A DNA stretch of 21,487 nucleotides from Lachnoclostridium sp. UBA3775 (GTDB taxonomy: Bacteria; Bacillota; Clostridia; Lachnospirales; Lachnospiraceae). The notes beneath the pieces were generated by a model. The model searched no databases, was not told the DNA's origin, and saw only the letters and a list, made by a program, of their open reading frames with translations. Made by a program: the position numbers and the translations under genes. Shown here piece after piece: positions 7,568 through 14,068 of the stretch; positions within the stretch are counted from its first letter, which is position 1, and every line of letters starts with the position of its first letter. The stretch spans positions 1 to 21,487 of the forward strand of contig DFFN01000147.1 in NCBI GenBank assembly GCA_002369525.1, in the 5' to 3' direction.

Positions 7568-9178
7568 CTAAGCATTTGTGTTATCGGAGGAACTGCTTTC
7601 GCTTTCTTTCACAACATTTTTTCCACCTTTATTTTTAATTTGTGATCTGCCGTCATCAAACTGTGACCAGTCACCCTTGAAATTTTCTCCGTTGAAATCC
7701 GGCATCTGCGGCATCTCACCGTCAAACTCGGGCTTTTGACCGTCAAAACCGGGTCTTTGACCATCAAATCCGGGCATTTCTTTGTTGCCGTCATCAGACC
7801 CCCGGTCTGCTTGGTTGGCTGAGCTATCATCTATATTCTGGCGGCCCTTACGTCCGCCATTCTGAAAATTTCCGTTGTTTTCCATATCGCCTTTATTGCC
7901 AAAGTTACCCTGGTTTCCGCGGTTACCGCCTTTACCGCCCATCATTCTGGGGGTGGGAATGTCCGAAACCTCTTCGCCGTTGATTATGATCGTTCCGCCG
8001 GTAAAGCTTGCACTGCCGTCATAGTCAAATGATTCTGCAGAACCCTGTGTAGGTACCGAAATATCGATCTTTCCGCCGCTTACGATAACGTTACCGTTTG
8101 CGTCTACTGCGTCAACGTCGCCGTTACCCATTGTGATCTTGACATCTCCGCCGGTGAATTCAACAGTAGGAGTGCCTACCTGTGTGCTTTTCTTGGATGC
8201 ATTGATACCGTCATCACTTGCTGAGATATCAACGGTTCCGTCATTTATCTGAACATAGGTGGCCTCGATACCCTCGGCAGATTTGATCGTGAAATCGCCG
8301 CCGTCTATCACAACATAGGTAGTGCCCTGTATTCCGTCACTCTTGGAAGCAAGAGTGAAGCTTCCGCCCGAAATATATATGAAACCTTCTGAATCGTCCT
8401 CGTCATTTTCCGCATGAAGTGCATCCTTTGAAGATTCGATAGTGAAATTACCGTCGGAAATTCTGATGGAATCGTTTGCTTCAAGCGCGTCGGAAGTGCA
8501 TTTGACGGTATATGTTCCGCCGGTGATCTTTAGATCATCCTTGCAGGAAATACCGTTGTCTGTGGATTCGATTGAAAGGCTGCCGACTCCGTTAAGTACC
8601 AGGTCATCCTTCGCGAAGATAACGGCGTCAGTCTTTGTGTCTCCATCCTTTTCAAAGCTTCCGGTAACGGAAAGAGTGTTTTCACTGTCTGTCGTTGTGA
8701 TAAAACACTTGTCTGCATTGAGTACGTAGATTGCAGGCTTGTCGGTATTGGTGATCGATACGCCGTCAAGTACAAGCTGTACCTTATCCTCATCGCCTGC
8801 CTCAACCCTTATCTGAGCATCCTTGGCGCTGCCGCTTATGATGTAAACGCCGGCTTTGTCTATTGTTAGTGTTTCGCCGTCTTTTATGCTGAGGCTTGTT
8901 GCCTCGCTTGTGTCGACGGTCTGTTCAAGATCACGGTTACTGAACAGATCGGCTGTATCGAGAGAAATTCCGGTCGAACTTGCAATGACCTTGGAATCGC
9001 TTTCGTTAAGGGTGGTTTTCTTTGCGGAAGACGTGCTTTCCGAGACCCCGGACTCACTGGATTCCGAACTGCTTACACTTGAACCCGATGAGCTTATCTG
9101 TGAGTCACATCCTGTCATTACCGCAAACGACATTGCTGCTACGATTATTAAACTTGTTATTAAATTTTTCTTTCTCAT
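7568..9178 (-). CDS. Surface lipoprotein with Cthe_2159-like beta-helix (carbohydrate-binding, DUF4353/PF14262 type)
   Basis: This 536-residue exported protein has a signal peptide ending in the lipobox VMTGC, then a Ser-rich spacer. Residues about 60-400 consist of short beta-strand repeats such as TIDKAGVYIISGSAKDAQI, DDLVLNGVGSLSIEST, DNGISCKDDLKITGGTYT and DGIQGTTYVVIDGGDFTI, as in the right-handed beta-helix of Clostridium thermocellum Cthe_2159, a pectin/cellulose-binding surface protein. Residues about 405-450 are Gly/Asn-rich; then come FDGQ repeats and a Ser-rich end. The calcium-like Asp/Asn ladder is compatible with polysaccharide binding. The RBS AAAAGGAGA precedes the ATG on the minus strand. 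A polygalacturonate ligand is known only for the founding member, so the ligand here is inferred. Confidence 0.85.
   Translation of the reverse strand: MRKKNLITSLIIVAAMSFAVMTGCDSQISSSGSSVSSSESSESGVSESTSSAKKTTLNESDSKVIASSTGISLDTADLFSNRDLEQTVDTSEATSLSIKDGETLTIDKAGVYIISGSAKDAQIRVEAGDEDKVQLVLDGVSITNTDKPAIYVLNADKCFITTTDSENTLSVTGSFEKDGDTKTDAVIFAKDDLVLNGVGSLSIESTDNGISCKDDLKITGGTYTVKCTSDALEANDSIRISDGNFTIESSKDALHAENDEDDSEGFIYISGGSFTLASKSDGIQGTTYVVIDGGDFTIKSAEGIEATYVQINDGTVDISASDDGINASKKSTQVGTPTVEFTGGDVKITMGNGDVDAVDANGNVIVSGGKIDISVPTQGSAESFDYDGSASFTGGTIIINGEEVSDIPTPRMMGGKGGNRGNQGNFGNKGDMENNGNFQNGGRKGRQNIDDSSANQADRGSDDGNKEMPGFDGQRPGFDGQKPEFDGEMPQMPDFNGENFKGDWSQFDDGRSQIKNKGGKNVVKESESSSSDNTNA
7719..7781 (-). 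repeat. Three tandem 21-base repeats encoding FDGQ-type heptads
   Basis: Units at 7719-7739, 7740-7760 and 7761-7781 encode the heptads PGFDGQR, PGFDGQK and PEFDGEM in phase. They lie in the low-complexity C-terminal part of the beta-helix lipoprotein and have diverged at several bases. Confidence 0.75.
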
Positions 9179-9220
9179 GGCTATGGTCTCCTTTTTTGAT
9201 GTTTTTTGTTTTCTGAGGCC

Positions 9221-9229
9221 ATTATAACA
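9221..9229 (-). promoter_or_regulatory. Extended -10 promoter of the beta-helix lipoprotein gene
   Basis: On the minus strand the sequence reads TGT-TATAAT, an extended -10 element, 43 bases before the start codon. No good -35 box is seen at the usual distance, consistent with an extended -10 promoter. Confidence 0.6.
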
Positions 9230-9268
9230 GGGATTCCTTAAATGAACTTAAAGTAAAATAAAATTTTT

Positions 9269-9297
9269 GAAAAAAAGATTGTATGCTGACAGCATAC
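9269..9297 (-). terminator. Intrinsic terminator of the XRE regulator gene
   Basis: A palindrome at 9281-9297, GTATGCTG-A-CAGCATAC on the plus strand, is followed on the minus strand by AATC and seven T (9276-9270). It sits 60 bases after the regulator stop codon. The 17-bp symmetry could also serve as a protein-binding site. Confidence 0.7.
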
Positions 9298-9357
9298 CAA
9301 AAGAGAAATGATTTTGATAATATAACAGTAAAATTTGTAATGGATTAGGAATATGGA

Positions 9358-9669
9358 TTATTTCTTGTCTTTTAACCGATTTGCAAGATTTATCAGTAAT
9401 TCAATATCGTTATCGCTGAGACCTTTAAAAGCTTCGTAAGCCTTGTTGGCAGTATAAGGATTTTGTATGCTTTTGTCAAAAAAATCTATCGGAGTAATCC
9501 CGAAATAATCGCAGATCGCGAAAAACTCCGCAAGAGAGGGCAAGGCTTTTCCTGAAGTAATATTATTGATGTAGCTTCTGCTGTGTCCAAGGTCATAACT
9601 CATTTTATATTCTGAAACACCTTTTGATATTCTGAGTTGTGTGATACGATTTCTGACAAAATCTTCCAT
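9358..9669 (-). CDS. XRE-family helix-turn-helix transcriptional regulator
   Basis: This 103-residue DNA-binding protein has an XRE/Cro domain over residues about 5-65: VRNRITQLRISKGVSEYKMS, the recognition-helix segment LGHSRSYINNITSG, then KALPSLAEFFAICDYFGITP. The C-terminal 35 residues form a helical tail with LSDNDIELLINLANRL, probably for dimer contact; no ligand or peptidase domain is present. GGAGGAAA precedes the ATG. Its promoter carries a palindrome of the same half-site that recurs at the promoter of the divergent four-gene run, so autoregulation plus control of that run is likely (inference). Confidence 0.93.
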   Translation of the reverse strand: MEDFVRNRITQLRISKGVSEYKMSYDLGHSRSYINNITSGKALPSLAEFFAICDYFGITPIDFFDKSIQNPYTANKAYEAFKGLSDNDIELLINLANRLKDKK

Positions 9670-9692
9670 AATATGTTTCCTCCACGTAAATT

Positions 9693-9722
9693 ATTATACT
9701 ATTATAGTAAATATCACGTCAA
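9693..9722 (-). promoter_or_regulatory. Promoter of the XRE regulator gene
   Basis: On the minus strand: TTGACG (9722-9717), an 18-base spacer, TATAAT (9698-9693). The palindrome at 9697-9709 lies inside the spacer and touches the -10 box. Confidence 0.75.
9697..9709. promoter_or_regulatory. Putative operator, TACTAT-T-ATAGTA palindrome
   Basis: A perfect 13-bp palindrome overlaps the regulator promoter. The half-site ATAGTA recurs at 9732-9737 and at 9777-9782, the last overlapping the -10 box of the facing promoter. This makes four half-sites in 86 bases between two divergent genes. Confidence 0.6.
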
Positions 9723-9751
9723 AATGGCATGATAGTATTAAAAGAAATGTC

Positions 9752-9778
9752 TTGACAAAGGGTTCGGGGGGGTAAAAT
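9752..9778 (+). promoter_or_regulatory. Promoter for the SHOCT/zinc-ribbon gene run
   Basis: TTGACA (9752-9757) and TAAAAT (9773-9778) are separated by only 15 bases, with a run of seven G in the spacer. The short spacing predicts weak basal use. An ATAGTA half-site overlaps the -10 box. Confidence 0.55.
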
Positions 9779-9869
9779 AGTATCAACAAAACATGTTACA
9801 CCGGTTGCACTAGTCAACAAAAAATTAGACATCCACAGGTATACGAGTTTCAGTCGGAGGTGATAAAAA

Positions 9870-10325
9870 TTGAAAAAAGGTAAAAATATAATCCAAAGAG
9901 AGTACGAGATATACAATAAGGGTGTTGATGCAGGTTACCGCAAAAAAACGACCGGAATGACCCAAACAATAGGAAATATGATTGCAAAGGTAGTTATAGG
10001 GGCAATCTTTATTGTGGCAGGTTTTGCGACACAAAGTTTAATTGGCTTTTTAATAAGCTTTATAATAGGTGTAGGGCTAATCGCCTGGGGGGTAATACCA
10101 TATTATATGGCTAAGAAACAACGTGAGGCTGATGAAATAAAAAGTATACTTGCACAGCCGCTTGAGACTTATGAGGATGCTGAACTCAAAGCAGCCATAA
10201 ACAGGATAGAGGAAAGTAATGCTCGCGAAACCGATGATCTAAAGAAGTATAAAGAAATGCGTGATTCCGGATTGATAAGCAATGATGATTATGATCAAAA
10301 GAAGAAGCAGATTCTAAGGCTGTAG
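9870..10325 (+). CDS. Small membrane protein with C-terminal SHOCT domain
   Basis: The 151-residue product starts at TTG, supported by a near-perfect Shine-Dalgarno GGAGGTGAT (9856-9864) five bases upstream. Residues 1-36 are polar, 37-54 and 57-77 form a membrane hairpin, and residues about 85-120 are charged and probably coiled. Residues 124-150 (LKKYKEMRDSGLISNDDYDQ) are a SHOCT motif, a short C-terminal oligomerisation module common in envelope and stress-related membrane proteins. It heads a same-strand run of four genes divergent from an XRE regulator. The biochemical role is unknown. Confidence 0.85.
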   Translation: MKKGKNIIQREYEIYNKGVDAGYRKKTTGMTQTIGNMIAKVVIGAIFIVAGFATQSLIGFLISFIIGVGLIAWGVIPYYMAKKQREADEIKSILAQPLETYEDAELKAAINRIEESNARETDDLKKYKEMRDSGLISNDDYDQKKKQILRL

Positions 10326-10355
10326 TTTTAAATAGTTTTTGAGGGGGTGAATGGC

Positions 10356-10982
10356 ATGCTTGTTATAAAGTCATCATTTCAAGTTATAAGCGGTGTGAAA
10401 GGTCGCGTCAGAAGGCTAAAAAAATCTTTCATTGGTACATTTGGTGACAAATATGAAAGAATGGTTAAAAGAGAGGATAAGTATTTTGAAAAGACCCAAT
10501 CGAGAAAACATTTCTTTATTCAGAAGGATGGTCCGATTTATGCGGTTTACGACGATGATGAAGAGATTGTGTATACATTTAAGAGAAAACCTAATCTGCG
10601 CAAAAGGTCAAAACTTTTATTTAGTGTATATGATGCTGAGAATAATGCGGTTGCAAGCATAATCGATGCGGATAATATTAAAAATAAGGTGTTAGTATCA
10701 TCAAGAATTGAAAGGTACATAATTGAAGACAAGGACAAAAACAGGTTTGTACTTTCAAGATACAAATCATCACAGGGATTGTTCTATGAAGTAGAAGCTT
10801 TGGAATGGAAAATTGAAGAAAGTCATTTTGGACGCGAATACACAATAAAAAGAGATGAAAAGAACCTTTTCCACATTGTCATGGGACGTGGATATGACAA
10901 GGAAACTTATTTTGTTGATTACGATGAAAAAGATAATATCATCACAGGGCTTTCAACTTTTATCATGCTTATTGATCGTTAG
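10356..10982 (+). CDS. Uncharacterised protein, possibly tubby/LURP-one-related fold
   Basis: The product is 208 residues from the ATG at 10356, chosen because GAGGGGGTGA (10341-10350) ends six bases before it; a GTG at 10347 would add three residues but lies inside that site. After a basic N-terminus the protein is a series of alternating strands (KHFFIQKDGPIYAVYDDDEEIVYTFKR), RIERYIIEDKDKNRFVLSRY, then REYTIKRDEKNLFHIVMGRG, ending with a hydrophobic helix ITGLSTFIMLID. Beta-strands with a buried C-terminal helix suggest a LURP-one-related/tubby-like barrel, a membrane- or lipid-associated fold. This is a fold guess from pattern only. There is no signal peptide or membrane anchor. Confidence 0.8.
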   Translation: MLVIKSSFQVISGVKGRVRRLKKSFIGTFGDKYERMVKREDKYFEKTQSRKHFFIQKDGPIYAVYDDDEEIVYTFKRKPNLRKRSKLLFSVYDAENNAVASIIDADNIKNKVLVSSRIERYIIEDKDKNRFVLSRYKSSQGLFYEVEALEWKIEESHFGREYTIKRDEKNLFHIVMGRGYDKETYFVDYDEKDNIITGLSTFIMLIDR

Positions 10983-11006
10983 TGATTTCATTAAATATGA
11001 AATCAC
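10982..11006 (+). other. 10-bp intergenic hairpin
   Basis: GTGATTTCAT and ATGAAATCAC pair perfectly around a TAAAT loop, overlapping the last base of the upstream stop codon. There is no U-tract, so it may be an mRNA end-stabilising stem or an operator. A TATAAT at 11023-11028 lies just beyond but lacks a good -35 box. Confidence 0.45.
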
Positions 11007-11050
11007 ATAATTGTAAAAAATATATAATTTTTAAAAAGGAGAAATAAAAC

Positions 11051-11446
11051 ATGTTCTGTACAAAATGTGGTACCCAGCTTGAAGACGGTACAATTTTCTG
11101 CACAAAGTGCGGCGCAAAACAGGAGGGGGCACAGGCCCCTCAGACAGCTCCCCATGCTGCGCCCAAGACGGAGCTCGGCGGAGGAAATGGTTATTACGAC
11201 GGAGGTTATGGTCAGCAGAATGTATCGACCAGTGGAATGCGTTGTCCTAATTGTGGCAGTTATAATTGCCAGATACTGACTGATACTTCTACCAAGGGAA
11301 AGGATTTCCATGGATGTAGTGCATGCTTTGGTGCAATATGCCTCGGTCCTATCGGATTGCTTTGCGGAACCTGTGGTAAGGGAAAGCAGATGAAGACGAA
11401 GCACTTCTACTTTTGTCCGAACTGTGGAAATAAGTTTGAGATATAG
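11051..11446 (+). CDS. Double zinc-ribbon protein with central hydrophobic segment
   Basis: This 131-residue protein opens with a zinc ribbon (Cys3, Cys6, Cys17, Cys20: FCTKCG ... FCTKCG). A flexible Gly/Ala/Gln-rich linker follows. A second ribbon is split, with Cys65/Cys68 in MRCPNCG and Cys122/Cys125 in FCPNCGNKFEI, flanking a Gly/Cys-rich hydrophobic stretch at about 89-110 that could enter the membrane. AAAAAGGAG is 9 bases before the ATG. The DUF2085 gene starts three bases after its stop, so the two are translationally close. Metal binding is a strong inference; the function is unknown. Confidence 0.87.
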   Translation: MFCTKCGTQLEDGTIFCTKCGAKQEGAQAPQTAPHAAPKTELGGGNGYYDGGYGQQNVSTSGMRCPNCGSYNCQILTDTSTKGKDFHGCSACFGAICLGPIGLLCGTCGKGKQMKTKHFYFCPNCGNKFEI

Positions 11447-11449
11447 TAT

Positions 11450-11833
11450 ATGGATAAAAGGGATAAAAGGTGGATGTCTCTTATGAGATTTGGCGAGATT
11501 ATGGGGTGCCATCAGATGCCGGAGAGAAGTTTTTACTGGCATGGGTACCAGTTTCCGGTATGCGCGAGGTGTACTGGCGTATTTCTGTCATTGCCGATAA
11601 CCATATGGTTGATGCGAAAAAAAAAGATAGACCTAAGGTATGCTTTTTTGTTAAGTGAGATAATGCTGATTGACTGGGGACTTCAGTTTGTTGAGATTAA
11701 GGAATCAACGAACAGAAGGCGTTTGATTACGGGATTTCTTGGAGGTATCGGCGTTCATGTAATATATTTTAAGGCAATCGGAGCTACTTTTGGGAAGATA
11801 GCTGCTTTGTTCAGAGAAAACAAACAAAAATAA
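11450..11833 (+). CDS. DUF2085 membrane protein
   Basis: This 127-residue protein shows the DUF2085 signature: GCHQMPERSF, then GYQFPVCARCTGVFLS. The conserved Cys/His pattern (Cys and His of CHQ; the two Cys of CARC) suggests metal binding at the membrane face. Two to three hydrophobic segments follow (LPITIWLM, YAFLLSEIMLIDWGLQF, ITGFLGGIGVHVIYF). It begins three bases after the zinc-ribbon stop with no obvious own RBS except AGTTTGAGAT, consistent with translational coupling. It ends the four-gene run at a terminator. DUF2085 has no assigned function. Confidence 0.9.
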   Translation: MDKRDKRWMSLMRFGEIMGCHQMPERSFYWHGYQFPVCARCTGVFLSLPITIWLMRKKKIDLRYAFLLSEIMLIDWGLQFVEIKESTNRRRLITGFLGGIGVHVIYFKAIGATFGKIAALFRENKQK

Positions 11834-11838
11834 AAAAG

Positions 11839-11867
11839 AATCGTCACCATTTTCGGTGGCGATTTTT
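11839..11867. terminator. Terminator of the SHOCT-DUF2085 gene run
   Basis: AATCGTCACC (11839-11848) pairs with GGTGGCGATT (11855-11864), ten pairs with one G-U, loop ATTTTC, then TTTTT on the plus strand. The upstream A-run makes it usable on the minus strand too. It begins six bases after the DUF2085 stop codon. Confidence 0.88.
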
Positions 11868-12179
11868 GAATGACAGTAGAGATGTATCTGAAGACACACT
11901 GAAAATATTGCATTTATGTAACTCCAGTTTTATCACTCCCTAAATGACAAATCACAAACCACCCCTCGATTTTCTATTGCACATTGCATAATTCAAACAT
12001 ATCAATTTCATAAATCTTTACTGATAGTATAAAAAAGCGGTCTGTGGTATAGTAATCACAGGCCGCTTTTTTAGGTGTCGGTGTCTATAGCCAGACCGAT
12101 TGGTATTACGTTCACGTTCGGTCTTGTGTTAAAAAATAATTGTTCAAAATAGTCAAAAAAACATCTTTCGAAAATCTCG
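11868..12179. other. Gene-poor stretch containing an orphan terminator
   Basis: No convincing protein-coding frame is seen here on either strand. It is AT-rich up to 12030, contains a strong terminator (12031-12072) and then an imperfect hairpin region whose arms AGACCGA (12093-12099) and TCGGTCT (12118-12124) could close a 32-base stem-loop. Only weak promoter-like sites precede the terminator (TTGCAT at 11908, TTGCAC at 11977), so a small RNA is possible but unproven. Confidence 0.5.
12031..12072. terminator. Strong bidirectional terminator without an adjacent gene
   Basis: AAAAAAGCGGTCTGTG (12031-12046) pairs with CACAGGCCGCTTTTTT (12057-12072): 16 pairs, one G-U, loop of ten bases. It reads as A-tract, GC stem, T-tract in both directions. 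The nearest plus-strand gene upstream already has its own terminator 164 bases earlier. Confidence 0.87.
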
Positions 12180-12208
12180 TTGAATATCCCAGAATTAATT
12201 GCTATAAT
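12180..12208 (+). promoter_or_regulatory. Promoter of the small membrane protein gene
   Basis: TTGAAT (12180-12185), 17 bases, TATAAT (12203-12208). The predicted start near 12215 leaves a leader of about 40 bases to the ATG at 12255. Confidence 0.72.
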
Positions 12209-12254
12209 ATAAAAGATAAAGGTTTTGTTTGGATTAAGGTATTGGAGGTCATCA

Positions 12255-12557
12255 ATGGAATACGCTTATTCGATTTTTATGGGAATATTTGCCGGGGCAA
12301 TCTTATTGTATGCCGGGATTATGGCACTTACCAAGGATTACAAGATGCTTCCTTATAGGGCAAGGCAGTCGGTAAAGCCTAAGAACCCGAAGAAATACGC
12401 AGCTCAGCTGTCAAAGGTTATCGCTCTTGTGGCGTTGTCACCGGCATTAAGTGCTTTGGCAGGACTTTGGAATTTTACGGCTGCAATGGTTGTACTGATT
12501 GGTTCCATGATTGTCTTTATATGGCTTGGAACAAAGATCATGAAGGATGTGAATTGA
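12255..12557 (+). CDS. Small hypothetical membrane protein (three membrane segments)
   Basis: The 100-residue product starts at the ATG at 12255, which has TTGGAGGT seven bases upstream; a longer frame from a TTG at 12225 lacks an RBS. Hydrophobic segments are at residues about 5-25, 54-71 and 74-93, separated by a basic loop (KDYKMLPYRARQSVKPKNPKK) that should face the cytoplasm. The topology resembles DUF3784-type proteins, but the conserved sequence of that family is not clearly present, so no family is claimed. It has its own promoter. Confidence 0.8.
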   Translation: MEYAYSIFMGIFAGAILLYAGIMALTKDYKMLPYRARQSVKPKNPKKYAAQLSKVIALVALSPALSALAGLWNFTAAMVVLIGSMIVFIWLGTKIMKDVN

Positions 12558-12566
12558 TGATCATGT

Positions 12567-12707
12567 GTGGCAAAGGAGTCTGCTTTGGGGAAAACGAATC
12601 CTGAACTTATAATCAAAAACCTTGAAACCTTAGTGGCGGACTGCACGGAAGCTTCTTGATGATTATAAGAGATTTTGCGATTATAATGGATTTCTTTCGA
12701 AAGGATG
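12567..12707 (+). pseudogene. Possible decayed small reading frame with a one-base frameshift
   Basis: A GTG-started frame of 30 codons (12567-12659) reads MAKESALGKTNPELIIKNLE and on to VADCTEAS. Shifting frame at about 12650 continues protein-like sequence, LLDDYKRFCDYNGFLSKG, up to a stop near 12707 next to the ArsC-like start. Neither half alone resembles a known gene. It could be a remnant of a longer gene or chance; no RBS supports the GTG well except AAGGAG, which lies downstream of it. Confidence 0.25.
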
Positions 12708-12710
12708 AAA

Positions 12711-13052
12711 ATGAATATACAGATATTTGGAACAAAAAAGTGTAGTGAGACCAGAAAGGCTGAGCGCTTCTTTAAGGAACGGGGCATTAAATACCAGTTT
12801 GTTGACCTGAAGGAAAAAAGCATGAGCAAGGGTGAGCTATTATCTGTGGCTCAGGCAAACGGTGGCATTGATGCAATGATCAATCCTGATGCAAAGGATA
12901 AGGATATGCTTGCCATGCTTAAGTACTTGGCCGAGGAAGACAAACTTGGTAAGCTACTTAAAAATCAAGACGTTCTGTTCACCCCGGTTGTGCGTAATGG
13001 AAAGCAGTCAACTATTGGCTATAAGCCGGAGATTTGGAAGGATTGGAAATAA
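12711..13052 (+). CDS. ArsC/Spx-family thioredoxin-fold protein
   Basis: This 113-residue protein is of arsenate-reductase-like (ArsC/Spx/YffB) type: IQIFGTKKCSETRKAERFFK, then GIKYQFVDLKEKSMSKGELL, ending with LFTPVVRNGKQSTIGYKPEIW. The nucleophile position is Cys11 in CSET; there is no second Cys as in the Spx CxxC, so it is not a canonical Spx switch, and its last residues lack a clear arsenate-site Arg triad. The start at 12711 is preferred to the ATG at 12705 because AAAGGA ends right at 12705. TATAAT at 12682-12687 may be its -10 box. Function may be glutathione- or thiol-linked reduction; unproven. Confidence 0.88.
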   Translation: MNIQIFGTKKCSETRKAERFFKERGIKYQFVDLKEKSMSKGELLSVAQANGGIDAMINPDAKDKDMLAMLKYLAEEDKLGKLLKNQDVLFTPVVRNGKQSTIGYKPEIWKDWK

Positions 13053-13112
13053 ATCTTACCGGGAGTAAGGAATGATTAAATATCATGTAAAGATGTAGAA
13101 AGGTTTCGGCTG

Positions 13113-13892
13113 ATGTCTGTAGAAAACGGCGAATGGATAATGAAGGGGCTTGCATGGGATGATCCGTACCGGATACGTTCCTGGCATGAGCTTGTTAACT
13201 GGATTGATGAAATAGGCTTCCTTCCGCTTTTTGGAAATGAGATAGAAGGATTCTCTGCGGAGGAGCATGTTTCACCGGACTACTGGTGGACGGGAGACAG
13301 AGAGCAGGATCCTTGGGAATGGCGTGAGATAATCGCTGCAAGTCATAAAGTCGCTTATGGAAAATTTTTTGATAAAAAGTCCGGATTCATAAGCCTTGAG
13401 TGGCTGCCATACTTTGTAAACGTACGGCGTGATGGTTATGATTTTGATTCCAGATGGGAGGACGGACTTGCGAACCGCCGTGAAAAGATTATCATGGATA
13501 TGCTGACAGCACGGGATGAGGATGGTGACATGGCTTTTCCGGATATACAGATACTTTCCACCGAATTAAAGAAAAAAGCCGGTTTCGGAAAGGACAAGGA
13601 AAAGAACTTTCCCGGAATCACTACCGGACTTATGATGCAGACCTATCTTGTGATAACTGATTTTCACAGACGGGTAAACAAGGCCGGAGAGGAATACGGA
13701 ATGCCCGTATCGGTGCTGCAGCCGCCTGAAACAGTCTGGGGATATGAGGCAGTGACGGCAGCATATGATGAAGCTCCGAAGAAATCGTGGCAGAGAATAT
13801 TTGACAGAGTGATGGAAAAGTTCCCGGAGTCAGATGAGAAGGATGTAATCAGGCTGATAGGGAAATGTAATTCTACTCATAAAAAAGGATAA
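13113..13892 (+). CDS. Uncharacterised protein of the AlkZ-related type
   Basis: This 259-residue soluble protein is rich in Trp and acidic residues. Conserved-looking blocks are IDEIGFLPLFGNEIEGFSAE, then YWWTGDREQDPWEWREIIA, VAYGKFFDKKSGFISLEWLP, RRDGYDFDSRWEDGLA and LMMQTYLVITDFHRRVNKAG. From memory this pattern is annotated as AlkZ-related protein in Clostridia, a name that rests on distant similarity to the AlkZ/HTH_42 DNA glycosylases; the activity is not established. The ATG at 13113 has AAAGG about 11 bases upstream; an in-frame ATG at 13140 (MKGLAWDDP) is a plausible alternative because conservation seems to start there. Its neighbours are a thioredoxin-fold gene and the RloAB-like pair. 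Confidence 0.8.
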   Translation: MSVENGEWIMKGLAWDDPYRIRSWHELVNWIDEIGFLPLFGNEIEGFSAEEHVSPDYWWTGDREQDPWEWREIIAASHKVAYGKFFDKKSGFISLEWLPYFVNVRRDGYDFDSRWEDGLANRREKIIMDMLTARDEDGDMAFPDIQILSTELKKKAGFGKDKEKNFPGITTGLMMQTYLVITDFHRRVNKAGEEYGMPVSVLQPPETVWGYEAVTAAYDEAPKKSWQRIFDRVMEKFPESDEKDVIRLIGKCNSTHKKG

Positions 13893-13956
13893 AAGAACAT
13901 CACGAGCGATTTAATGATATATTACGTGAAAATATCACGAAATCTAAAAATAAAAC

Positions 13957-13985
13957 TTGCGTAAATTAAATTTAAGTGTTATAAT
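13957..13985 (+). promoter_or_regulatory. Promoter of the RloA-RloB-like pair
   Basis: TTGCGT (13957-13962), 17 bases, TATAAT (13980-13985), preceded by TGT so it is also an extended -10. Upstream, TCACGA at 13900 and an inverted CGTGA-AAATA-TCACG at 13925-13939 are possible regulator sites. Confidence 0.75.
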
Positions 13986-14013
13986 ACTCTCGAAAATATA
14001 TTATTGGATGATT

Positions 14014-14041
14014 AAAAGCTATTTACTAGTTAAAGCTTTTT
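14014..14041 (+). other. Leader hairpin with U-tract before the RloA-like gene
   Basis: AAAAGCT (14014-14020) can pair with AGCTTTT (14034-14040), followed by TA. It lies inside the predicted leader, 28 bases before the start codon. The stem is short and AU-rich, so it is at most a weak attenuator. Confidence 0.3.
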
Positions 14042-14068
14042 ATTGCTTGATATGAGGAGGGTACTGCT

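Noticed and set aside
8856..9227. A 123-codon plus-strand open frame opposite the beta-helix lipoprotein
   Set aside because: It is fully antisense to a well-supported gene, has Ser/Val-rich sequence that mirrors the opposite codon use, and lacks an RBS.
11003..11542. A 179-codon minus-strand open frame
   Set aside because: It overlaps the zinc-ribbon gene and the start of DUF2085, both strongly supported by motifs, and its product is low-complexity Thr/Ser/Leu sequence.
14014..14041. Leader hairpin before the RloA-like gene as a full attenuator
   Set aside because: Only seven AU-rich pairs with a 13-base loop; kept as a low-confidence structure.
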